DNA of 64,000 nucleotides, from NCBI GenBank assembly GCA_002101235.1, contig LWTL01000119.1, positions 1-64,000 on the forward strand, given 5' to 3'. This DNA is from Cycloclasticus sp. symbiont of Bathymodiolus heckerae (GTDB lineage: Bacteria; Pseudomonadota; Gammaproteobacteria; Methylococcales; Cycloclasticaceae). Position numbers and translations under genes: made by a program. The notes beneath the pieces were generated by a model, which saw only the letters and a program-made list of their open reading frames with translations, ran no database searches and was not told where the DNA came from. Below, piece by piece: positions 9,882 through 17,648 of this stretch; positions within the stretch are counted from its first letter, which is position 1; each line of letters opens with the position of its first letter.

Positions 9882-10705
9882 AATTCAATCATACCATCAA
9901 AAACAAACGTTGCAGGACCCGTCATCATCACCGAAGAGCCCTTACCTTGCCACGCTATCGACAACTCACCCCCCACTAGCTTTACGGTAACCGGCGAGCT
10001 CAATTTGCCCAACTGAATGCCCGCAACGACCGCTGCGCAAGCACCGCTTCCGCACGCTAAAGTTTCACCTGCGCCACGCTCATATACGCGCAATGTCATG
10101 CTGGACTCACCTGTAATTTGACTAAAGCCTATGTTCGCACGCTCCGGAAAAACATCGTGACTTTCCATCGCAGCACCCACTCGTTCCACAGGTGCTGTGT
10201 CGATATCATCGACCTGAATAACGGCATGAGGATTACCCATTGATAAGGCTGAAAACTCAACCTCGTTGTCAATAATGCTAACGCTATACTGTGATTGTTC
10301 TTGTTTCACTAGCAATGGAATGCTCTTAGGTGCGAATACTGGCTCGCCCATATCAACCGTTACATCATTTTGCTCATTGAGAGTTAACACCAACTCCCCC
10401 GCACCTGTCTCAACCCGAATAATGCTTTTATCCGTTAAGCCTTTTTGAGTAATGAACAACGCAAAACAGCGCGCGCCATTTCCACATTGCGAGACTTCGC
10501 TACCATCGGCATTATAAATAACGTATCGAAAATCAGCATCGCCTGACGCAGGCTCTACCACTAAAAGCTGATCAAACCCTACACCATAGTGACGATCTGC
10601 AAGCTGCCTAATTTTTGCAGCCGTTAATTCAACCACCTGATTGATCGCGTCAATAACGACAAAGTCATTGCCCAAGCCGTGCATTTTGCTAAAATTAATT
10701 AACAA
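9878..10705 (-). CDS. dapF: DapF, diaminopimelate epimerase
   Basis: DapF interconverts LL- and meso-diaminopimelate for lysine and peptidoglycan synthesis. The 275-residue product starts at a TTG, giving the typical MLINFSKMHGLGNDFVVID N-terminus. It has both catalytic cysteines, in the first-half motif CGNGARC and the second-half motif ACGSGACA. The start overlaps the end of lysA by 7 nt and the stop overlaps DUF484. Placing DapF beside LysA joins the last two steps of the pathway. Confidence 0.97.
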   Translation of the reverse strand: MLINFSKMHGLGNDFVVIDAINQVVELTAAKIRQLADRHYGVGFDQLLVVEPASGDADFRYVIYNADGSEVSQCGNGARCFALFITQKGLTDKSIIRVETGAGELVLTLNEQNDVTVDMGEPVFAPKSIPLLVKQEQSQYSVSIIDNEVEFSALSMGNPHAVIQVDDIDTAPVERVGAAMESHDVFPERANIGFSQITGESSMTLRVYERGAGETLACGSGACAAVVAGIQLGKLSSPVTVKLVGGELSIAWQGKGSSVMMTGPATFVFDGMIEL

Positions 10706-11970
10706 CCGACTTCCTCAAACTCATTAGGTAGCAAGGCTTCGTTTCGCCATAAATCTTCCACGCTTTGGCGCTCGCCAATTAAGTGCATTTGGTCACCATC
10801 AACCATTATTTCAGCAACACTGGGGCGTGAATTGTAATTTGAACTCATGCTAAATCCGTATGCACCAGATGAACGAATGGCTAACAAGTCACCTTCTGCA
10901 ATGGCAAGGTCTCTATCTTTACCTAAGAAGTCGCCTGTTTCGCACACGGGGCCAACAATATCGTAATTCGCTTTATCAGCTAACGCGTCTAAATTCACTT
11001 CAATAATTTCTTGCCACGACTGGTACAACGCAGGGCGTATCAAGTCATTCATTGCCGCATCGATAATGGCAAACAACTTATCGCCTGTTGGCTTAATGTA
11101 CTCAACTTTAGTCACAAGAATACCCGCATTACCGGCAATCGCACGGCCCGGCTCTAATAAAATTTCGTAGGGTAAGTCACCCAGCTTTTTATACAGGGCT
11201 TGTACGTATTCAGTCGGCGTTGGCGGCGTTTCATCGCGGTAGCAAATACCTAAACCACCGCCTAAATCTAAATGGTGTATTTCAATGCCTACGCCTTTTA
11301 ACCTATCCAACAAGCTCAACACACGGTCTAAGGCATCCACAAAAGGCTGCACATCGGTTAGCTGCGAACCGATGTGACAATCCAATCCCGCTATATTCAA
11401 ATGCGGCAATTTGCTCGCACGTTGGTATTCAACAAAGGCAGTTTCAATATCTAAGCCAAATTTATTTTCTTTTAAGCCTGTTGAAATATAAGGATGTGTT
11501 TGCGCATCTACATCGGGGTTCACACGGATAGAAATATTCGCGATAACGCCTAACTCACCGGCTATGTCATTAATTCGGTCAATTTCAGTTGATACTTCTA
11601 TATTAAAGCAACGAATACCCACTTCTAACGCACGACGAATTTCATCGTGGCGTTTACCAATACCTGAAAATACAATTTTTTCAGGTTGGCCGCCTGCTTT
11701 TAAAACACGCTCTAACTCACCCACTGACACAATATCAAAACCTGAACCAAGACGCGCCAATACATTAAGCACCGCAATATTGGAATTAGCTTTTACCGCA
11801 TAACAAACAAGGTGGGGACGACCTTCAAACGCTTGATCAAATGCAGCCCAATGACGCTCTAACGTTGCTCTAGAATACACATAGGCTGGCGTAGCAAACT
11901 GCTTAGCAATAGATTCAACGGCAACATCTTCTGCATACAGTTTGTTTTCACGGTATTGAAAATAATCCAT
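10699..11970 (-). CDS. lysA: LysA, diaminopimelate decarboxylase
   Basis: A PLP-dependent decarboxylase of 423 residues that converts meso-diaminopimelate to lysine. The PLP lysine lies in CYAVKANSN near residue 60. Other visible motifs are HIGSQL, the phosphate-binding LGGGLGICY, EPGRAIAGNAG and the substrate-site GPVCETGDFLGKDR. Length and motifs fit the alanine-racemase-fold family. The ATG directly follows the stop of the small lipoprotein gene lptM, the usual lptM-lysA-dapF arrangement. Confidence 0.97.
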   Translation of the reverse strand: MDYFQYRENKLYAEDVAVESIAKQFATPAYVYSRATLERHWAAFDQAFEGRPHLVCYAVKANSNIAVLNVLARLGSGFDIVSVGELERVLKAGGQPEKIVFSGIGKRHDEIRRALEVGIRCFNIEVSTEIDRINDIAGELGVIANISIRVNPDVDAQTHPYISTGLKENKFGLDIETAFVEYQRASKLPHLNIAGLDCHIGSQLTDVQPFVDALDRVLSLLDRLKGVGIEIHHLDLGGGLGICYRDETPPTPTEYVQALYKKLGDLPYEILLEPGRAIAGNAGILVTKVEYIKPTGDKLFAIIDAAMNDLIRPALYQSWQEIIEVNLDALADKANYDIVGPVCETGDFLGKDRDLAIAEGDLLAIRSSGAYGFSMSSNYNSRPSVAEIMVDGDQMHLIGERQSVEDLWRNEALLPNEFEEVGC

Positions 11971-12090
11971 TTACAAGCCTAGTTCTTGGGCCAGTTGTTG
12001 GCTTGGCATATATAACGGCCCTTTTTGCCCACAACCTGCTGACACGGCAAGTAAACCCAAAATAAGCACCACTTTTAGTAAACGCGTCAT
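11971..12090 (-). CDS. lptM: LptM (YifL/LppL), small LPS-transport lipoprotein
   Basis: A 39-codon gene. The translation starts MTRLLKVVLILGLLAVSAGC and continues GQKGPLYMPSQ. It has a lipoprotein signal peptide with lipobox VSAGC, followed directly by the CGQKGPLY motif that defines the LptM/YifL/LppL family. In E. coli LptM assists maturation of the LptD/LptE outer-membrane LPS translocon. The stop codon abuts the lysA start, exactly as in other gammaproteobacteria where this tiny gene heads the lysA-dapF operon. Confidence 0.93.
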   Translation of the reverse strand: MTRLLKVVLILGLLAVSAGCGQKGPLYMPSQQLAQELGL

Positions 12091-12189
12091 CTGCGCACCC
12101 TTATATTATTTAGTTACTCAGCAGTATAAACGTTTGGCGTTTTTTGGCATACTCTAATCCTTTCCAGTAACCGGCCTACAACCAATATT

Positions 12190-12861
12190 ATGCAAGCAAC
12201 TAGACTTCCCTCTATTATCTCTAACCCCAACACACCTGTTCGTTCCTCCGTTATTTGGCTACACGGGCTTGGCGCTAGCGGTAACGATTTTGCCCCGATC
12301 GTGCCGGAGCTAGGTATACAAGATGAACTAGGTATTCGCTTCGTTTTCCCTCACGCCCCAACCATGCCCGTTACCATTAATAATGGCATGGTTATGCCGG
12401 CGTGGTACGACATCAGCGAAATGGATTTAATGAAACGCGCTGATGCTGAAGGCATTCAACAATCAACCAGTACTATTACTGACATGATCAACGATGAAAT
12501 AGCGATGGGTATAGACCCATCAAAAATCGTGATTGCTGGCTTTTCACAAGGTGGCGTTATCGCTTTTGATGCAGGTATTCGCTTCCCCAGTACATTGGCA
12601 GGCATTATGGCGCTTTCAACCTACATACCTGTACGCGATACGCTGCCCAATGCTGAAACTAGCGGCAATGGCAACTTGCCTATTTTTTACGGGCATGGCG
12701 ATTTCGACCCTGTTATTACCCTTGATCAAGCCGAATCTGCTCGTGATTTTCTTGAAGCAACCGGTTACAGCGTTGAGTGGAAACAATACCCTATGGAGCA
12801 CTCTGTTTGCCCACAAGAAATTGCTCATATCAAAACATGGTTAACCAAAGTCCTTTCATAA
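12190..12861 (+). CDS. Alpha/beta-hydrolase carboxylesterase/phospholipase
   Basis: A 223-residue cytoplasmic alpha/beta hydrolase of the carboxylesterase/acyl-protein thioesterase-like family (abhydrolase_2). Visible elements are the oxyanion-loop stretch VIWLHGLGASGNDF near 22-35, the nucleophile elbow GFSQGG, the catalytic Asp in GHGDFDPV and the His in MEHSVC. The natural substrate cannot be told from sequence, but short-chain carboxyl esters are typical. No strong Shine-Dalgarno is seen before the ATG. oxyR begins 6 nt after its stop, so the two probably share a transcript. Confidence 0.9.
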   Translation: MQATRLPSIISNPNTPVRSSVIWLHGLGASGNDFAPIVPELGIQDELGIRFVFPHAPTMPVTINNGMVMPAWYDISEMDLMKRADAEGIQQSTSTITDMINDEIAMGIDPSKIVIAGFSQGGVIAFDAGIRFPSTLAGIMALSTYIPVRDTLPNAETSGNGNLPIFYGHGDFDPVITLDQAESARDFLEATGYSVEWKQYPMEHSVCPQEIAHIKTWLTKVLS

Positions 12862-12867
12862 AGCGCC

Positions 12868-13737
12868 ATGAACCTTAGGGATTTAAAATACATCGTTGCC
12901 GTTGCCGAGCTAAAAAGCTTCGTTCAAGCCGCGCAGCAATGTTTTGTAAGTCAGCCAACGCTCAGCATGCAAATTAAAAAGTTGGAAGAAACATTAGGCG
13001 TAAAAATTTTTGAGCGCAACAATAAACACGTTCTAGTGACTGAAGTGGGCGAACACATTATCGCAACGGCCAAACGCGCTCTACAAGAAGTGACGCTGAT
13101 TGAAGAACTGTCCAGAAACGCTCAAAATCCTCTAGCGGGAAACTTCACCCTTGGCGCTTTCCCTACGCTCGCCTCTTATATATTACCCGCATTGGTTCCG
13201 CGTATAAAAATGCAACTGCCGGATATTCGCTTAATTCTGGTAGAAGAGAAAACAGACGCTCTTATTCAGCAGCTTAAAAATGGCGAACTCGATGCAGCGT
13301 TGCTCGCCGCGCCTATACATGATGAATATTTACACGCCGAGCCATTATTTGACGACGTTTTCAAACTTGCCGTATCAACACAGCACCCTTTGGCAAAACA
13401 AAAAACTGTCAGCTCAGACGATCTTGCTAACGAGCCATTACTTCTGCTTGATGAAGGGCATTGTTTACGCGACCAAGCACTGCAATTCTGCCAATTAAAT
13501 AACGCTACCGAAGAACAAAATGTCCGCGCCACCAGTTTAGAAACATTACGACAAATGGTAAAAGCTAATACGGGCATTACCTTTATTCCCGAGATTGCCA
13601 TTCAAGGTAATGATGACGACATTCGTTACATCCCCTTTGTTGAACCACAACCCAAGCGCAGCATTTGTTTAGTTTGGCGAAAAACCAACCCTCGCCACAC
13701 GCTCATGACTGAGATCAAACGTCTTTTAGTTAAATAG
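12868..13737 (+). CDS. oxyR: OxyR, peroxide-sensing LysR regulator
   Basis: A 289-residue LysR-type regulator with an N-terminal winged HTH (about 1-60) and a C-terminal sensor domain. The redox pair falls at residues 199 and 208 (GHCLRDQALQFC), the same numbering as the disulfide-forming cysteines of E. coli OxyR. This supports hydrogen-peroxide sensing rather than a generic LysR assignment. It follows the esterase gene closely. A candidate OxyR operator begins at its own last codons and faces the peroxiredoxin gene downstream. Confidence 0.96.
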   Translation: MNLRDLKYIVAVAELKSFVQAAQQCFVSQPTLSMQIKKLEETLGVKIFERNNKHVLVTEVGEHIIATAKRALQEVTLIEELSRNAQNPLAGNFTLGAFPTLASYILPALVPRIKMQLPDIRLILVEEKTDALIQQLKNGELDAALLAAPIHDEYLHAEPLFDDVFKLAVSTQHPLAKQKTVSSDDLANEPLLLLDEGHCLRDQALQFCQLNNATEEQNVRATSLETLRQMVKANTGITFIPEIAIQGNDDDIRYIPFVEPQPKRSICLVWRKTNPRHTLMTEIKRLLVK

Positions 13738-13770
13738 ATTTAATCTATCGATTCAATAAAAACAATCGAT
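13734..13770 (+). promoter_or_regulatory. Candidate OxyR operator upstream of peroxiredoxin
   Basis: The first half, ATAGATTTAATCTAT (13734-13748), matches the OxyR half-motif ATAGnTnnnAnCTAT at every specified position. After exactly seven bases comes a weaker copy, ATAAAAACAATCGAT (13756-13770), giving the tetrameric-OxyR spacing. It overlaps the oxyR stop codon. A weak -35 (TTTATT, 13771) and a -10-like TACACT (13794) 17 bases apart lie just downstream, the expected position for an OxyR-activated promoter. Confidence 0.75.
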
Positions 13771-13855
13771 TTTATTTCTCGCTCAGTTCCTCGTACACTA
13801 TCCCCAGAAGTCACGAAAACTCGTACTTTCAACACATTAAAACTGGAGAAATCAC

Positions 13856-14380
13856 ATGACAAACACTGTACCAAACGTTACTTTCAAAACCCGTGTCAGA
13901 GATGAAAGCCTTGGCGGCGACAACCCTTTTCGCTGGCAAGATGTCACTACCGCTGATATTTTCAAAGGCAAAAAAGTCGTTGTACTTGCCTTGCCGGGCG
14001 CATTTACACCGACTTGTTCAAGCACGCATTTACCGGGGTTTGATAACAAATATCAAGACTTAAAAGCTCAAGGCGTTGATGAAGTTTATTGCCTCAGTGT
14101 TAACGATGCATTCACTATGTTTCAGTGGAGTAAAAATCTTGGCGTAAAGAATGTAAAAATGCTGCCCGATGGCAATGGTGAATTTACGCGATTAATGAAT
14201 ATGCTCGTTAAGAAAGAGAATCTTGGCTTTGGCGAACGTTCTTGGCGTTACTCTATGCTGGTTGAAGATGAGAAAATCACATCCCTGTTCAGCGAACCAG
14301 GAAAAGTTGATAACTGCCCAGATGATCCGTTCACCATCAGCGATGTTGACACAATGCTTAATCACTTAAAACAAGCCTAA
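13856..14380 (+). CDS. Peroxiredoxin, Prx5 type
   Basis: A 174-residue thiol peroxidase of the Prx5/PMP20 type that reduces hydrogen and alkyl peroxides. The peroxidatic Cys is residue 54 in ALPGAFTPTCSSTHLPGF, with the family-typical Pro and Thr. Unlike Haemophilus-type fusions, it has no C-terminal glutaredoxin domain, so a separate glutaredoxin or thioredoxin must reduce it. GGAG lies about seven bases before the ATG. The neighbouring oxyR and the operator at 13734 indicate peroxide induction. A strong terminator follows. Confidence 0.95.
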   Translation: MTNTVPNVTFKTRVRDESLGGDNPFRWQDVTTADIFKGKKVVVLALPGAFTPTCSSTHLPGFDNKYQDLKAQGVDEVYCLSVNDAFTMFQWSKNLGVKNVKMLPDGNGEFTRLMNMLVKKENLGFGERSWRYSMLVEDEKITSLFSEPGKVDNCPDDPFTISDVDTMLNHLKQA

Positions 14381-14381
14381 T

Positions 14382-14420
14382 AAAAAAGCCCTGCCTTCAC
14401 TAAGAAGACAGGGCTTTTTT
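14382..14420. terminator. Bidirectional rho-independent terminator
   Basis: An A-run, then the stem GCCCTG plus CTTC pairing with GAAG and CAGGGC around a short ACTAA loop (one bulged base), then a T-run. It sits between the convergent peroxiredoxin and cytochrome c' genes and can serve both, because each flank has an A/T run. Confidence 0.92.
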
Positions 14421-14437
14421 ACGTTTTAAAATATATC

Positions 14438-14917
14438 TTATTGCCTAAACGAAGCGTGGCAGCTTACGCAAGACGTCATCGTTGTATTAAGCGCACGTAA
14501 TGATGCCTGAAGATCACCCTCTTTAAGGGTTTTTGCTAATTCATCACCACTTTTGTGAAAAGCCATTCCCATTGCTTTAAACGTTTCGTTTTCAAAGCTA
14601 TTGCACATCTTCATCATTTTTTCGTTCGAACCCAACTGTTCACTGGCAATAATAGACGCGCTATCAAAATCATTGTCTGACAACGACAGAACAATTTTAC
14701 GAACCGCATCAAGGTGAGCACGCATATTCGCCAATTGATGCTGCTTCATCATCGGTGATAAATTAAGTGAAACCCGACTGTCTTCAGTAAAGCCGCCTAC
14801 CTTCACCCCATGCATCATTTTATGGTGCATATCTCCGTGCTTCATTTCTGCCGAATGCGCAACACCCGTCAACCCTATTAATAAAGTCATCACCAAACCT
14901 AACTTTTTACTCATCAT
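14438..14917 (-). CDS. Cytochrome c' (class II cytochrome c)
   Basis: A 159-residue periplasmic protein with a signal peptide (about residues 1-23, ending AHSA) and one heme-binding CVSCH motif at residues 150-154, close to the C-terminus. The C-terminal heme motif and helical character fit the four-helix class II cytochrome c' family, which binds NO or CO at five-coordinate heme or acts in electron transfer. An AAGGAG lies before the ATG pair. An FNR/Anr-like box 60-75 bases upstream suggests oxygen or NO control. Confidence 0.85.
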   Translation of the reverse strand: MMSKKLGLVMTLLIGLTGVAHSAEMKHGDMHHKMMHGVKVGGFTEDSRVSLNLSPMMKQHQLANMRAHLDAVRKIVLSLSDNDFDSASIIASEQLGSNEKMMKMCNSFENETFKAMGMAFHKSGDELAKTLKEGDLQASLRALNTTMTSCVSCHASFRQ

Positions 14918-14949
14918 CTACTTTCTCCTTATTTCATCGCTACGCTTTA

Positions 14950-14991
14950 ATGCTAACAATTCCTCAAACAAAATTTATTGACTAATATCAA
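14950..14991 (-). promoter_or_regulatory. FNR/Anr-type box and promoter of cytochrome c'
   Basis: On the minus strand TTGATATTAGTCAA (14991-14978) matches the FNR/Anr consensus TTGAT-N4-ATCAA at 9 of 10 positions. Its centre is 29-30 bases upstream of a TAGCAT hexamer (14955-14950), the geometry of a class II site centred near -41.5. The predicted transcript would start about 25 bases before the ATG at 14917. No gene for the regulator lies in this window. Confidence 0.6.
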
Positions 14992-15118
14992 TTTATCTCT
15001 ATTTATTGTTCACGCCATCTACTCCTGCATTAAAGCTCTCACCGACTGCATCTAGCCCAATAAAAACAACCCAATCTCGCTCTTTATAATATTCTTATTC
15101 TTTTTTCATATATGCTTA

Positions 15119-15147
15119 TTGACATTAGTTATATCAAGAGTTAATAT
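15119..15147 (+). promoter_or_regulatory. Sigma-70-type promoter of the DUF1264 gene
   Basis: A perfect -35 TTGACA (15119-15124), 17 bases, then TAATAT (15142-15147). It lies 65 bases upstream of the DUF1264 ATG, which has AAGGAAG at 15202-15208. It looks like a strong constitutive promoter, consistent with an abundant periplasmic product. Confidence 0.7.
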
Positions 15148-15212
15148 ATCCTCGCTAAAAAGCAAACTGAACGTTTGAGACACGTTCATTCACAACACAA
15201 AAAGGAAGAACA

Positions 15213-15803
15213 ATGAAATTATTGAAAACAATATTGGTAGCTGTCAGCTTATTGAGCGCAGCTGCTGTCGTAAATGCTGCTGATCATAGCGGTCATGACC
15301 ACGCAGGCGCTACCGTACAAAAACTGTACAACGAAACAATGAATCCACGCCAAAACGAATACCCTAACCACCTAGGCTTTAACGATTTACACATTCAAGC
15401 TATTCGTCATATGGCTCCAGACACGCACTCAAACAACGACCCGTTACTTCAAGTAATCGTTCACCATCATTGTAAAGCGTACGAAGACAGCACTTTAATC
15501 TGCATGATGTTTCACACCGGCATGAAAGACCAAGACAAGCCAATGGGTTTTGAATACATCATCCCAACAGCTATGTATGAAGCATTGCCTGAAGAAGAAA
15601 AAAGATACTGGCACTACCATTTAACTGAAGTACCCCGTGCTAAAGCAACATTCCCAGATTTAACAGCAGAAGAAGCTGCCAAAATCCTACCTGTTGTTAA
15701 CGAAACTTACGGCAAAGTTGTTTACTTCAAAAAACCACATGACGAACTGCCTTTAGGCGAACCGTATGTTCTTATCGTTCAAGACATGCCAGAGCAAGAC
15801 TAA
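15213..15803 (+). CDS. Periplasmic DUF1264 (oil-body-associated-like) protein
   Basis: A 196-residue secreted protein with a signal peptide (residues 1-22, ending VNA) followed by a His-rich start (DHSGHDHAG). The body matches the DUF1264 family, best known from plant oil-body-associated proteins and fungal homologues: a HHHCKAYEDSTLICMMFHTG core and a YIIPTAMYEALPEEEKRYWHYH block. Function in bacteria is unknown. The many His residues could bind metal or heme, which is inference. It has its own strong promoter and ends at a 14-bp stem terminator that directly precedes the diheme peroxidase gene. Confidence 0.85.
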   Translation: MKLLKTILVAVSLLSAAAVVNAADHSGHDHAGATVQKLYNETMNPRQNEYPNHLGFNDLHIQAIRHMAPDTHSNNDPLLQVIVHHHCKAYEDSTLICMMFHTGMKDQDKPMGFEYIIPTAMYEALPEEEKRYWHYHLTEVPRAKATFPDLTAEEAAKILPVVNETYGKVVYFKKPHDELPLGEPYVLIVQDMPEQD

Positions 15804-15847
15804 GTTTGGCAAACCGACCCCTTAGAGATACCCTTCTCTAACTACTA

Positions 15848-15887
15848 GCACCTACGGTACACTTATGTACCGTAGGTGCATTTTTTT
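15848..15887 (+). terminator. Perfect 14-bp hairpin terminator abutting the next start codon
   Basis: GCACCTACGGTACA (15848-15861) pairs perfectly with TGTACCGTAGGTGC (15866-15879) around CTTA, followed by A and seven T (15881-15887). The peroxidase ATG is the very next base. The 3' arm holds AGGTG (15874-15878), nine bases before that ATG, the only Shine-Dalgarno-like sequence available. A smaller inverted repeat, TTAGAGA/TCTCTAA, precedes it at 15822-15841. Confidence 0.9.
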
Positions 15888-16949
15888 ATGAAAAACATAT
15901 TGCTTAGCTTACTACTTTTAACATTCGCCTCAACCGTATTCGGCGAGCGAATAGTTGGGTTACCCGCTGTAAAGTTCCCTAGCGATAACCCGCAAACACC
16001 CAAAAAGGTTGCCCTCGGAAAAAAGCTATTTAACGATGTTCGCTTTAGCTCTACCGGCACCATCAGCTGCGCAAGCTGCCACCACAGTAATAAATCATTT
16101 ACAGACGGGCAGCCACAGGCTATTGGTATTCACGGCTTAATCGGCAAAAGAAATTCACCAACCATTACAAACTCTGCATTTTCAACATCCTTCTTTCACG
16201 ATGGCCGCAGAAAAACATTAGAAGAGCAGGCACTAGATCCGCTCACAAACCCCATAGAACACGGATTAAAAGACCACTCGACCGTTCTTAACGTTATCCA
16301 CAGTGATTTTTCTTACTTAAAAGACTTCCTCACTGTTTACGGTATAACCGCTGAAGAAATAACACTCGGCCATGTGGCAAAATCCATCGCCAGTTACGAG
16401 CGTACATTATTGTCTGGCAACTCCCCATTTGACCAATATTTTTTCAAAGGCCAACGCCCCGTATTAAGCGAAAGCGCCGCACGCGGCCTCCGCATATTTA
16501 GGCGTAAAGCAAATTGCGCAAACTGCCACGAAATAAGCTGGGATCACGCCCTGTTCACCGACAACCGCTTTTACAATATAGGCATAGGTTTTGGCGAGCT
16601 ACGACTCATATTGCCCACTTTCCTAGAACACGCTAAAACCAATGTTGCAAATGCAGTCTCAAACCTCAGCAGCAACCAGAAGGTAGAGCTGGGACGTTTT
16701 GCAGTAACCCACCAACTAAAAGACATTGGCGCCTACAAAACACCCACGCTAAGAAACATAGACCTAACCGCACCGTATATGCACGACGGCAGCATAAAAA
16801 CACTAGAAGACGTTGTTGAATACTACGACAAAGGCGGCGACTCAAATTCATTTTTAAACCCCGCCATATTCCCACTAAGTTTATCTAAACAAGAAAAAAC
16901 TGATCTAGTTTCTTTTTTAAAAAGCTTGACCAGTTTAACTACGCAATAA
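15888..16949 (+). CDS. Diheme cytochrome c peroxidase (CcpA/MauG family)
   Basis: A 353-residue periplasmic diheme protein with a signal peptide (about 1-19). It has two c-type heme motifs, CASCHH at 61-65 and CANCH at 210-214, spaced as in the bacterial CcpA/MauG family. It also has the conserved SFFHDGRRKTLEEQALDPL block and a C-terminal APYMHDGSIKTLEDVV segment that includes the Tyr/Met positions distinguishing MauG from peroxidases. It probably reduces H2O2 with cytochrome c electrons, though a MauG-like oxidase is not excluded. I chose the ATG at 15888 over the GTG at 15876 because it starts the signal peptide. No separate promoter is evident, so it may rely on read-through from the DUF1264 gene. 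Confidence 0.9.
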   Translation: MKNILLSLLLLTFASTVFGERIVGLPAVKFPSDNPQTPKKVALGKKLFNDVRFSSTGTISCASCHHSNKSFTDGQPQAIGIHGLIGKRNSPTITNSAFSTSFFHDGRRKTLEEQALDPLTNPIEHGLKDHSTVLNVIHSDFSYLKDFLTVYGITAEEITLGHVAKSIASYERTLLSGNSPFDQYFFKGQRPVLSESAARGLRIFRRKANCANCHEISWDHALFTDNRFYNIGIGFGELRLILPTFLEHAKTNVANAVSNLSSNQKVELGRFAVTHQLKDIGAYKTPTLRNIDLTAPYMHDGSIKTLEDVVEYYDKGGDSNSFLNPAIFPLSLSKQEKTDLVSFLKSLTSLTTQ

Positions 16950-17029
16950 TATCGGGCGTCAATATTCGGTAAAAAACGGGCTTCAAACGGCTTACCTATT
17001 TTTATTACGTAATCATTTTCACACCTATA

Positions 17030-17222
17030 ATCTAACGTTTAAACTTTGGTAAAGAAGGCGTAAGTTCAGATCTATGTGTAGTAGCACCAAAAAACATGTT
17101 CTTGATTTGATTGGCCGTATTTAGATAGAAAATCTACAAAATGATAAGCATACCTTTTAATATAACCTCAACTGGGTTCTCTGCTCTATCGCTTCGCACG
17201 CCCGTTAACTTAAACGTTAGGC
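17030..17222 (+). repeat. Candidate integron attC site preceding an orphan gene
   Basis: The 5' end ATCTAAC (17030-17036) fits the attC R'' box RYYYAAC, and the 3' end GTTAGGC (17216-17222) fits the R' box GTTRRRY. The flanks form an 11-bp perfect inverted repeat, CTAACGTTTAA (17032-17042) and TTAAACGTTAG (17210-17220). The 3' side (CGTTAACTTAAACGTTAGGC) closely resembles the ends of known attC sites such as that of aadA cassettes. At about 193 bp it is long for an attC (usually about 57-141 bp), so it may be composite. No integrase gene is in the window. Confidence 0.65.
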
Positions 17223-17228
17223 AATAAA

Positions 17229-17636
17229 ATGATGCAACGATGGTTTTTATTAGAACCATTCCCAAACACATGGAAATGGGTATGGCTTATGGCAATAATT
17301 GTATATGCCACCTCAATGATAAGCTCAATAAGCTTAATAGGAGATATTCCTGCTGGTCTTGTAATAATCTCTTTATATGGACTGGCATATGAGAGAGCAA
17401 TATTTTTTTTAAAGTTTTGGAAGTGTATTTTATGGGCAATTTCTATTTTTTTAATCCTGACTTTATCCACAGCGCTTATGGCTTTAATTAAAAATATAGA
17501 ATCTATAATAAATATAGGTCTTTCATTATCAATATCTGATTTTGTGATAATAACCTTAATGTTATTGTTTTTTATTCTTCAATTAAGAGGCTTATTTCTA
17601 TATGCATACCAACGTAATGAAATATGGAACAAATAG
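17229..17636 (+). CDS. Orphan hydrophobic protein in an integron-like cassette
   Basis: A 135-residue, strongly hydrophobic protein with about four predicted membrane segments and an N-terminal WxLLEPFPNTWKWVW stretch. I recognise no family. The ATG lies six bases after GTTAGGC, so the attC end (TTAGG) doubles as ribosome-binding sequence, typical of integron gene cassettes. The gene is clearly more A+T-rich than its neighbours and differs in codon use, consistent with transfer. Twelve bases after its stop come two tandem GCCTAAC heptamers, the start of a second, apparently truncated attC. Confidence 0.65.
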   Translation: MMQRWFLLEPFPNTWKWVWLMAIIVYATSMISSISLIGDIPAGLVIISLYGLAYERAIFFLKFWKCILWAISIFLILTLSTALMALIKNIESIINIGLSLSISDFVIITLMLLFFILQLRGLFLYAYQRNEIWNK

Positions 17637-17648
17637 TTACGACTCTAC

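Noticed and set aside
15863-16063. Minus-strand frame over the start of the diheme peroxidase
   Set aside because: Antisense to the signal peptide and first heme motif of a well-supported gene; no independent evidence.
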